Under the pieces are notes generated by a model. It saw only the letters and a list, made by a program, of their open reading frames with translations. It was not told the DNA's origin and did no database searches. A DNA stretch of 5,207 nt. Origin: Verrucomicrobiales bacterium. Lineage in GTDB: Bacteria > Verrucomicrobiota > Verrucomicrobiia > Verrucomicrobiales > DEV007. Positions 1 to 5,207 of the stretch are shown one piece after another. Made by a program: the position numbers and the translations under genes. The stretch spans positions 1 to 5,207 of the forward strand of contig NZSO01000035.1 in the NCBI GenBank assembly GCA_002696885.1, in the 5' to 3' direction. Within the stretch, counting starts at the first letter, position 1; each line of letters starts with the position of its first letter.

Positions 1-279
1 AAACCTCGCTCGCATGAGTCTATTATTATTTATGTTCCAATTCTGACCATCCCATGAGAACACCTCAGTTCCAGGGTTGAAAATTGGAACGTCAGTACCG
101 AGGAATGGCTGGTCTGATCTCTTGGGCTCCTGGTTGATTACGGTTGTAGAATCAGGATTGCCTGAACTGACGTTTTGTTTTTTGCTAGGAGGCCTTTCGG
201 TTAAAACTTGTCCATTAGTTATTGCTAATAAAACAAAGTTGATAATGATAAGTTTTGTGATGAGTCTAATTAACTTCAT
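1..279 (-). CDS. Exported protein of unknown function, N-terminal part (runs off left edge)
   Basis: An uninterrupted minus-strand frame runs from an ATG at 277-279 to the window edge, giving 93 residues with no stop. The N-terminus is a signal-peptide-like segment: MKLIRLITK is basic and is followed by a hydrophobic core, LIIINFVLLAI (about residues 10-20). A cleavage site is likely near TNGQ (21-24), though there is no clean A-x-A motif. Residues 25-58 are polar and rich in S, P, K and N, like a flexible linker. Then comes a more ordered-looking segment with P65-I-F-N-P-G, F74-S-W-D-G, W81-N-I-N-N-N and R88-L-M-R-A-R-F. The ATG lies 8 bp after the stop of the 288-686 gene, which suggests co-translation. 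No good Shine-Dalgarno is visible (the best is TAAG about 14 nt upstream). I do not recognise a named family. I infer a periplasmic or cell-surface protein conserved in relatives. The coding call is firm; the function is unknown. Confidence 0.8.
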   Translation of the reverse strand, partial: MKLIRLITKLIIINFVLLAITNGQVLTERPPSKKQNVSSGNPDSTTVINQEPKRSDQPFLGTDVPIFNPGTEVFSWDGQNWNINNNRLMRARF

Positions 280-287
280 TAGTTTAT

Positions 288-686
288 TTACTTACGAATA
301 ATTTCCTTAGCTGTTAAAACTTCAGAATTTCCAACCTCTATTCTAAAGGTGAACCTGTCACCAATTGAGATGTTTAAGTCTCTAAATGATGGTGGAATTA
401 ATATTGGTATTAGTTGATTTATTTCCTCAACCCTTAATGAAATTACTTCACCTCTATTTGTAGTCCATCTAAGTTTTTCATTAACAGTGCCTGTCACGAT
501 CCCTTCGGTCCCAAGTAAAGTGGAACCTTCTTTGATATAGTCATTAACATTAAATTTATTGACTGATCGAATGGAATTTTTTTGTGTTTTTAATAAAAAA
601 ATTATCGTCACAAAAATTAATGCAATAATGATGCCTGTTAATGCTATTATCATTGGATTGATTCCTTTTTGTGCCCTTCGTGACAT
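288..686 (-). CDS. Small membrane-anchored protein of unknown function, possible OB-like domain
   Basis: This frame encodes 132 residues. A basic N-terminus (MSRRAQK) precedes one transmembrane helix at about residues 12-33 (MIIALTGIIIALIFVTIIFLL), then K33, so the tail should sit inside and the rest outside the inner membrane. Residues 48-132 alternate in a beta-strand-like way: GIVTGTV (62-68), LRWTT (72-76), EVISLRVE (80-87), LIPILIPPSF (92-101), the turn NISIGDRFTFRIEV (105-118) and LTAKEII (124-130). This layout resembles a small OB-like barrel, which is inference only. Two starts are possible. The ATG at 684-686 has no Shine-Dalgarno. The ATG at 651-653 (Met12) has AAAAAGGA (663-670) with a 9-nt gap, but using it would remove the basic tail. 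It lies downstream of the ABC exporter and 8 bp upstream of the exported-protein gene. No named family is recognised, so no function is assigned. Confidence 0.85.
   Translation of the reverse strand: MSRRAQKGINPMIIALTGIIIALIFVTIIFLLKTQKNSIRSVNKFNVNDYIKEGSTLLGTEGIVTGTVNEKLRWTTNRGEVISLRVEEINQLIPILIPPSFRDLNISIGDRFTFRIEVGNSEVLTAKEIIRK
663..670 (-). promoter_or_regulatory. Possible ribosome binding site for an internal start (Met12) of the 288-686 gene
   Basis: On the minus strand AAAAAGGA is followed by 9 nt and then the ATG at 651-653. It is the best Shine-Dalgarno match I found ahead of any start in the window. The upstream ATG at 684-686 has only AT-rich, purine-poor sequence before it. The shorter product would have 121 residues, beginning directly with the transmembrane helix. 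The site lies within Lys-Gly codons of the longer frame, so it may be coincidental. Confidence 0.3.
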
Positions 687-696
687 AACAATAGAT

Positions 697-724
697 ATAA
701 TAGATCTTTGTTTTATGATTACAA
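697..724 (-). promoter_or_regulatory. Candidate sigma70-type promoter upstream of the 288-686 gene
   Basis: Reading the minus strand, TTGTAA (719-724; 4 of 6 matches to TTGACA) is followed by a 16-bp spacer and then TATTAT (697-702; 5 of 6 to TATAAT). Transcription would start near 690, only a few nucleotides before the ATG at 686 but about 37 nt before the ATG at 653. The promoter would therefore imply either a nearly leaderless message or use of the internal start. In sequence this AT-rich, such matches often arise by chance, so the call is weak. Confidence 0.25.
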
Positions 725-729
725 ATATC
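703..729. repeat. Imperfect inverted repeat in the gap after the ABC exporter gene
   Basis: GATCTTTGT (703-711) and ACAAATATC (721-729) pair at 8 of 9 positions around a 9-nt centre, TTTATGATT. It lies between the stop of the ABC exporter (756-758) and the start of the next gene (686). It could form a weak RNA hairpin or be a binding site overlapping the candidate promoter. No T-run follows the stem in the direction of transcription, so it is not a convincing intrinsic terminator. The stem is AT-rich and mismatched, and chance is a fair explanation. Confidence 0.3.
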
Positions 730-755
730 TTAAATGTTTATATTTCAGTCCACCT

Positions 756-2456
756 CTACCATTGTGGTCTCTTTGCTCCAATATAAGAAAAAAACAGACC
801 TACAACTATGTGTATAACTAGCCATACAACACAGATATTTATCGATTGGAGAGATGTATCTTGAGTTACTGCATCAATCGATTGTCCAAAATATTCACCT
901 TTCATCGAATCCAAAGATCCAGACCAAGCCCAATATGCAGATATAAATGGTTGTGTTATTTGGCTTATCCAGTTTGGTAAAGCTAGTATTGCTCCAGATA
1001 GTGGAAGCTGAAATCCAACAAGGTAGATTGACAAAAGCGAACTTTGTTCAGGGTTGCGCATAATACCAGATATGCCAAGACATATTGATGTCATTGAGGC
1101 ATTGACTAAAAATAGAACAATTAATTTGGTGATAATGTTGCCAGGTAAAGATGGAACAAATATCTGTACAAATATTCCCATCCATACTGATTGTAATAAA
1201 ACCAATATCAATAGGAATCCGATCTTACTCAATAGGTAACTTGAAATTCGTAGTCCAGAAAATTTTTCCTTCTCCAAAATTTCTCTTTCTCCAGCAATTT
1301 CCCTAGATGAGTTATTAGAAGCCATTAATGTCAAGAGGATTACCTGAAACATCACTAATCCTGAAATTAGCGATCCAATTTTCATATGACTCTTTGATAC
1401 AGAAACTTGATGGTTGAGTTGTTCGATTACATCTGAGTTGTCTTGATTCGGAATTGTCTTTGGTTGGTCAATTCCATCCAAGCCAAATAATACAACAAGA
1501 ATTGGAAATAAAAATAGCATTCCAAGGTGAAGAACAATTTGAGTTCGGTCTCTCAAGAAAATTTTCCATTTTCTTAATGTTAACGCATGAAATTGTTTCG
1601 CGGCACTAGCTTGAGAAAGTAATTGCTCCTGATTATGAATTTCTATTGAATTAGTTTGTCGTGATAATAATGGGTCTTCGTATTTAGAAGAATGTTTCTT
1701 CCATGATTCATGCCACTCAATATTTTCTCTTTTTGTTAAGGTAGGATATATTTCTTCAGCTGAACTTACACTAAAATAGTGATTCAGATTAGATGGAGGA
1801 CCATGGTAAACGGTGAAACCATCGTACAAAACAATAACGCTATCATAAAGATCAAGATTATTTAGACTATGAGTTACATTAATAATGGTACGATCTGAAT
1901 CTTTCGATAATGAATGCATTAAAGAAACAATTTCATTTTCAGATTTTGGATCTAAACCACTTGTCACTTCATCGCAAAGTAAAACCCTTGGATTTGTTAC
2001 CAACTCTAGGGCCAGACTAAGCCGCCTTTTCTGTCCGCCTGAAAGAACTTTTACTCTTCTATCAGATAATTTATCCAGCCCGGTATGATTGACGATTCTG
2101 TTGTAAATATTTTGAGCGTGGCTCTTGTCTTTTGTTTTTACTCTAATATTGATTGCTATATTGATACTCTCTTGAACGGTTAATTCATCATAAGCAATAC
2201 TAAATTGTGGTACATATCCTAATTCAATTGGACTGAAATCTTGTTCAGCTAAATCTCTTTCATTCCAAGTTATCTTTCCACTAGACTGTTCATTTATTCC
2301 AGCAATTATCTTTAGTAGAGTTGTTTTACCGCAGCCCGATGGGCCAACGACTGCAACAAAAGAACCTTTTCCAATTTTAAGATTGTTATCCTTAATTAGA
2401 TTAATTTTTTCTTCATCTTTGCGAATGTTAAAACATATGTTTTTTAAGATAAGCAC
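756..2456 (-). CDS. ABCG/White-type ABC half-transporter (ATPase fused to ABC-2 permease)
   Basis: This 566-residue protein is an ATP-driven inner-membrane transporter, probably an exporter working as a dimer. The ATPase domain comes first: Walker A GPSGCGKTT (38-46), Q-loop Q84, signature LSGGQKRR (138-145), Walker B ending CDE (161-163), D-loop SGLD (166-169) and switch histidine H196. All key residues are present. A linker (about 225-290) leads to the ABC-2 permease. Membrane segments are near 308-326, 361-379, 411-436, 441-463, 472-497 and 540-560. The stretch N381-S-S-R-E-I-A-G-E-R-E (381-391) to SSYLLSK (405-411) matches the coupling-helix region of ABCG proteins. ATPase-first order and the CDEVTSGLD form also fit ABCG. 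There is no FHA domain, which some bacterial relatives carry. The start is GTG at 2454-2456; upstream in-frame codons before the stop at 2475-2477 include only ATT-type starts, and no Shine-Dalgarno is seen. The substrate cannot be read from sequence; lipid or another hydrophobic compound is a family-based guess. Confidence 0.93.
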   Translation of the reverse strand: MLILKNICFNIRKDEEKINLIKDNNLKIGKGSFVAVVGPSGCGKTTLLKIIAGINEQSSGKITWNERDLAEQDFSPIELGYVPQFSIAYDELTVQESINIAINIRVKTKDKSHAQNIYNRIVNHTGLDKLSDRRVKVLSGGQKRRLSLALELVTNPRVLLCDEVTSGLDPKSENEIVSLMHSLSKDSDRTIINVTHSLNNLDLYDSVIVLYDGFTVYHGPPSNLNHYFSVSSAEEIYPTLTKRENIEWHESWKKHSSKYEDPLLSRQTNSIEIHNQEQLLSQASAAKQFHALTLRKWKIFLRDRTQIVLHLGMLFLFPILVVLFGLDGIDQPKTIPNQDNSDVIEQLNHQVSVSKSHMKIGSLISGLVMFQVILLTLMASNNSSREIAGEREILEKEKFSGLRISSYLLSKIGFLLILVLLQSVWMGIFVQIFVPSLPGNIITKLIVLFLVNASMTSICLGISGIMRNPEQSSLLSIYLVGFQLPLSGAILALPNWISQITQPFISAYWAWSGSLDSMKGEYFGQSIDAVTQDTSLQSINICVVWLVIHIVVGLFFSYIGAKRPQW

Positions 2457-2493
2457 AATAATGAGAGAAATGGGCTAAGTTAAATGTAAATAA
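2457..2493. promoter_or_regulatory. Divergent intergenic region between ABC exporter and AsmA-like gene
   Basis: Only 37 bp separate the GTG start of the leftward ABC gene from the earliest possible start (TTG 2494) of the rightward AsmA-like gene. Any promoters must overlap each other or reach into the opposite gene. I found no well-spaced -35/-10 pair on either strand. AATAAT at 2457-2462 (plus) resembles a -10 box but lacks a -35 at the right distance. No purine-rich ribosome binding site precedes either annotated start. The call as the shared regulatory region rests on gene orientation only. Confidence 0.4.
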
Positions 2494-4212
2494 TTGATTG
2501 AGAAGTCGTATCTGTTGTTGAAAAGTGAACTTACATTGAAAGCGAAGAGAAATAAAAAAAAGAAAATAAAATTTCTTAAGATTACACTTTTCACATTATT
2601 GAGCACATTTATTTTAGGTGTATTTTTTCTTTTTCTTATTTTTGTTCTTACTAGTTCTTATTTAAAAAGTGAGCGTTTCATTGAATTGATTGAATCCAAA
2701 GTCGGTAATAAATTGAATATAAATGGGAAATTCGATGATTTCCAATGGTCAGGATCATCCTTTAGCAGTAATTCTTTTAAAGGGGTAGGGAATTCATTGA
2801 GCATTTTGTCAAAAGTAAAAGCAAATGGTATCAGGGCGGATATCAATCTAGGAGCGATAAAAAATAAAACTTGGGAAGTTTCATCTGTTAACCTTAATCA
2901 ATTAAATTTTTTATCTGATCAGTCTAAAAAAAAGGACGATAAGCATCTAAATGAAGATGACTCATCTATGCACAAGAGTGAAAAAGTGAGTTGGTTCAGG
3001 GAGATGTTTTTCCCAGATAAATTGTTTATAAAATTGCTTAACATCGGAAATATTAATTTTGATTTAAATCATTCGGCAATAAATGTTTTGGGTAGAGGTC
3101 TTTCATTAAGTGCCGAACAACTAGATCCAAATGATCCGTATAATGTCAGGCTTTTTAATGGGAGTGTTTGGTTAGAAGACTATCCAAAGTTAGATTTAAT
3201 TAATGGCAATATTAGAGTCTTAGGTGAAAGAACAATTATTGATAGCGTTAATTTCAATGTCTTTGATTCATCTAATGTTAGGATATTTGGAGAAATTGAT
3301 TCCTCTAAAAAAATCCCAGCAAATATTGAATGTAAAATTTCAGAGTTGCCAACCAATAAAGTTTTACCTGAAGACTGGGTGAAAAAATTGAAGGGTCAAA
3401 TGAATGTTGATCTAAGTTTAGTTGGAGGTTTGTCTTATCCCGAAATTGAAGGCAGAGCTGAGCTTATTGATGGGAGAATAGAAGCCTTACCGATTCTTGA
3501 TCGTATAGATTCATTTCTTGGCACTAGTAAATTTAGAAGCCTTGCCCTAAATGAACTAAAAATTGATTTTGTAATAGATAATTCAGACACAATTGACATT
3601 AAACAATTTTACTCATTAACAACTGGTACGATTTGTGTAACAGGATCACTCAAATTCAATAACAGAAAAATTAGTTCAGGTTCTTACATGGTTGGCATTA
3701 CTCCTGAAACCTTGAAATGGTTAAGCTTATCTAAAAGGAAAGTTTTGGATAGCGTCTTTTCGTTTGATAGAAATAACGCCTTTAAAGCTGTATTCAATAC
3801 CTCAATTAATAGTAATGAACATCAGATACCCCCTGATGGATTTAAATGGGCAATTTGTGAAATTAATCCAGTTTCATTAGATCCATACACTAGTGATATT
3901 CGGAAACAAATTATTGATTCTGGTGGGCTTGCCTTGTGGGGAGAGTTAATAGGTTTAAGCGACATTGGTTTTAAAGCCTTAGATTTGCTTGCGGAATCAT
4001 CAAAGAACCAGGGAGTTCAATTAAGTGAACTCCTTGCCGATGAAAATTTCATAATTGACAATAAGACTCTAAAAAACATTGCCTCAAAGTTAAATGTTTC
4101 ATCTCAAATGGATGAAATCTTAACTCAGTTAAAAAATGAGATCATTGAAATTCCAAAAGGGATTTTCCAAAATGGAAGCAGTTTGATAGAGAAATTTTTG
4201 TTTGGGAATTAG
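2494..4212 (+). CDS. AsmA-like inner-membrane-anchored envelope protein
   Basis: The frame gives 572 residues. A basic stretch (AKRNKKKKIKFLK, 17-29) precedes one membrane helix (about 30-54), so most of the protein should lie in the periplasm. The AsmA-type N-terminal pattern follows: FIELIESKVGNKLNINGKF (62-80), then FQWSGSSF (83-90) and IRADINLGAI (113-122). A charged linker (143-165, K/D/E/S rich) interrupts it. Residues 296-410 look like an AsmA C-terminal repeat region: LKGQMNVDLSLVGG, IEGRAELIDGRIEALPILDRI, GSLKF and GITPETLKW. Beyond about residue 445 is a tail I do not recognise. Family members relate to outer-membrane assembly and lipid transfer; the role here is inferred. No in-frame ATG occurs before codon 159, so the start is non-ATG: TTG 2494, or TTG 2515 with GAGAAG (2500-2505) 9 nt upstream. 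In-frame stops at 2476 and 2491 bound it. It is transcribed away from the ABC gene and converges on rpoD. Confidence 0.82.
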   Translation: MIEKSYLLLKSELTLKAKRNKKKKIKFLKITLFTLLSTFILGVFFLFLIFVLTSSYLKSERFIELIESKVGNKLNINGKFDDFQWSGSSFSSNSFKGVGNSLSILSKVKANGIRADINLGAIKNKTWEVSSVNLNQLNFLSDQSKKKDDKHLNEDDSSMHKSEKVSWFREMFFPDKLFIKLLNIGNINFDLNHSAINVLGRGLSLSAEQLDPNDPYNVRLFNGSVWLEDYPKLDLINGNIRVLGERTIIDSVNFNVFDSSNVRIFGEIDSSKKIPANIECKISELPTNKVLPEDWVKKLKGQMNVDLSLVGGLSYPEIEGRAELIDGRIEALPILDRIDSFLGTSKFRSLALNELKIDFVIDNSDTIDIKQFYSLTTGTICVTGSLKFNNRKISSGSYMVGITPETLKWLSLSKRKVLDSVFSFDRNNAFKAVFNTSINSNEHQIPPDGFKWAICEINPVSLDPYTSDIRKQIIDSGGLALWGELIGLSDIGFKALDLLAESSKNQGVQLSELLADENFIIDNKTLKNIASKLNVSSQMDEILTQLKNEIIEIPKGIFQNGSSLIEKFLFGN

Positions 4213-4218
4213 AATTCC
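4205..4218. repeat. Short inverted repeat spanning the convergent gene ends
   Basis: GGAATT (4205-4210), AG, then AATTCC (4213-4218) form a perfect 6-bp inverted repeat with a 2-bp centre. It covers the TAG stop of the AsmA-like gene (4210-4212) and touches the TAG stop of rpoD on the other strand (4218-4220). The 2-nt centre is too small for a normal RNA loop, so only a shorter stem would form, and no T-run follows either way. Only 5 bp (4213-4217) lie between the two stop codons, so no ordinary terminator fits between the genes. Confidence 0.4.
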
Positions 4219-5207
4219 TACATGTAAGACATCTCGATAAATCCTTCGAGTTTCCTTATGCGAGTTGGATGTCTCATTTTCCTAAGAGCTTTGGCTTCAA
4301 TCTGTCTTATCCGTTCACGAGTAACTTCAAATTGTTTGCCTACCTCTTCTAAGGTTCTGCTGTAACCATCACATAATCCAAAACGTTGTTCAAGAACCGC
4401 TCTTTCTCTTTCGCTGAGGGTATCAAGTACATCTTTAATCTTATCCTTAAGCATGGCGAACCCAGTAGATTCCATTGGGTTTTCTGCACTAATGTCTTCA
4501 ATGAAGTCACCAAAACTAGTGTCATCGTTATCACCAACAGGGGCTTGAAGAGATATCGGCTGTTGAGCCATTTTTAAAACTGCCCTAACTCTTTGAACGG
4601 GAAGATGAATTTCTTCAGCGATTTCATCTGCGGTAGGCTCTCTGCCATACTCTTGAACAAGTTGCTTTTGAACGCGCATTAACTTGTTAATGGTTTCGAT
4701 CATGTGAACGGGGATACGTATTGTACGTGCCTGATCAGCAATTGATCTTGTAATCGCCTGTCTTATCCACCAAGTAGCATAGGTGGAGAATTTATAACCT
4801 CTTTGGTATTCGAACTTTTCAACTGCCTTCATCAAACCCATGTTTCCCTCTTGAATTAAATCAAGGAAGGACAGACCGCGGTTTGTATACTTTTTGGCAA
4901 TAGAAATAACTAACCTTAAGTTAGCTTCAACCATTTCAGATTTTGCACCAATAGAGGCTTTAACCCATTTTCTGAGCTCTTTGTATCTGGACTTGAAATC
5001 TTCTGGTTTATGCCAGGCCTCCAGACAATATTGTTGAAGATCCTGATTAGAATCGTTCTTTTTTTCTAAGCGCAAGAATTCCTTGTTGTAAGACTGAGCT
5101 TTATCTAAGAACTCCTCGATCACTGTTTCTTTAAAATGAAATCTCTTGTATGCCTTATTTAATTTCTTTATCAAAGCATCATATTCTGCTTCAAGGTCTT
5201 TTCTCCC
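4218..5207 (-). CDS. rpoD: RNA polymerase primary sigma factor RpoD (sigma-70), C-terminal part
   Basis: This subunit directs RNA polymerase to housekeeping promoters. The frame is open to the right edge, so 329 residues are visible and the N-terminus (regions 1.1 and 1.2) lies outside. A TTG at 5172-5174 is an internal Leu codon, not the start: GRKDLEAEYDA continues upstream. In visible numbering, about 1-85 is a charged helical part. Region 2 begins near 92 (MVEANLRLVISIAKKY), with DLIQEGNMGL (116-125) for core binding and KFSTYATWWIRQAI (139-152) plus RTIRIPVHM (161-169) for -10 melting and recognition. Region 3 (170-220) includes GREPTADEIAEEI. The 3.2 finger is near DDTSFGDFIED (228-238). 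Region 4 ends in the -35-reading helix-turn-helix RTLEEVGKQFEVTRERIRQIE (284-304) and RHPTR. All the core-contacting and DNA-contacting motifs I can check are intact, and this completeness separates it from alternative sigma-70 paralogues. It converges on the AsmA-like gene with 5 bp between stops. Confidence 0.96.
   Translation of the reverse strand, partial: GRKDLEAEYDALIKKLNKAYKRFHFKETVIEEFLDKAQSYNKEFLRLEKKNDSNQDLQQYCLEAWHKPEDFKSRYKELRKWVKASIGAKSEMVEANLRLVISIAKKYTNRGLSFLDLIQEGNMGLMKAVEKFEYQRGYKFSTYATWWIRQAITRSIADQARTIRIPVHMIETINKLMRVQKQLVQEYGREPTADEIAEEIHLPVQRVRAVLKMAQQPISLQAPVGDNDDTSFGDFIEDISAENPMESTGFAMLKDKIKDVLDTLSERERAVLEQRFGLCDGYSRTLEEVGKQFEVTRERIRQIEAKALRKMRHPTRIRKLEGFIEMSYM

Noticed and set aside
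77..301. Plus-strand open frame of 74 codons with a hydrophobic C-terminus
   Set aside because: It lies opposite the minus-strand exported-protein gene, which has a signal peptide, good spacing and an open edge. Its hydrophobic end mirrors the AT-rich signal-peptide codons of the other strand.
559..786. Plus-strand open frame with long hydrophobic stretches
   Set aside because: It is antisense to the membrane helix of the 288-686 gene and to the end of the ABC gene. Hydrophobic antisense frames are expected opposite AT-rich membrane segments.
1054..2088. Plus-strand open frames at 1054-1239 and 1885-2088
   Set aside because: Both lie inside the ABC exporter gene on the other strand, whose motifs are intact throughout.
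2430..2443. Perfect 14-bp palindrome AAAACATATGTTTT near the start of the ABC gene
   Set aside because: It lies inside codons for LKNICF, and in a 5-kb AT-rich window about one such palindrome is expected by chance on a rough estimate. It is not strong enough to call an operator.
2461..2478. Tiny frame ATG-AGA-GAA-ATG-GGC-TAA as a leader peptide for the AsmA-like gene
   Set aside because: It has no ribosome binding site, no attenuator-like structure follows, and five codons with a stop arise easily by chance.
2554..2561. A8 run as a frameshift or slippage site hiding an upstream ATG start
   Set aside because: The other two plus frames upstream of the run are closed by several stops, and the run encodes the basic residues expected before the membrane helix.
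4349..4577. Open frames at 4349-4537 (minus) and 4386-4577 (plus)
   Set aside because: Both fall within the conserved region 3-4 coding sequence of rpoD in other frames.
5172..5174. TTG as the start codon of the sigma factor
   Set aside because: The same frame stays open to the window edge and continues the charged helical sequence. Primary sigma factors also have further N-terminal regions, so this is an internal leucine codon.

Overview
The window is AT-rich (about one-third G+C by eye) and densely coding. It holds five protein genes and no RNA gene, mobile element or CRISPR array that I can see. The housekeeping sigma factor at the right edge ends in a RHPTR-IRKLEGF tail. That tail, and the general look of the two small unknown proteins on the left, suggest a low-G+C Gram-negative bacterium, most likely a marine member of the Verrucomicrobiota (Opitutae-like). 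This placement rests on recall of family style and is tentative. An AsmA-like protein, a family typical of two-membrane cells, also fits a Gram-negative envelope.

Layout from left to right: (1) 1-279, minus strand, the N-terminal 93 residues of an exported protein that runs off the left edge. (2) 288-686, minus, a small membrane-anchored protein of unknown function with a beta-rich, possibly OB-like outer domain, 8 bp upstream of gene 1. (3) 687-755, a 69-bp gap with an imperfect inverted repeat and a possible promoter for genes 2 and 1. (4) 756-2456, minus, a complete ABCG/White-type half-transporter with ATPase first and membrane domain second. (5) 2457-2493, a 37-bp divergent gap. (6) 2494-4212, plus, an AsmA-like inner-membrane-anchored protein with a non-ATG start. 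(7) 4213-4217, a 5-bp gap between convergent stop codons, covered by a short inverted repeat. (8) 4218-5207, minus, the C-terminal 329 residues of the primary sigma factor RpoD, cut by the right edge.

Functionally, the left four genes all look like envelope genes: an exporter, a membrane-anchored protein, a secreted protein, and a divergent AsmA-like protein whose family is linked to lipid transport and outer-membrane homeostasis. The three minus-strand genes (756-2456, 288-686, 1-279) could be one transcription unit, but the 69-bp gap leaves room for a second promoter. No shared pathway is shown by the sequence itself. I see no clear new defence or mobile system. The best open question is what the two uncharacterised envelope proteins do beside the ABC exporter.
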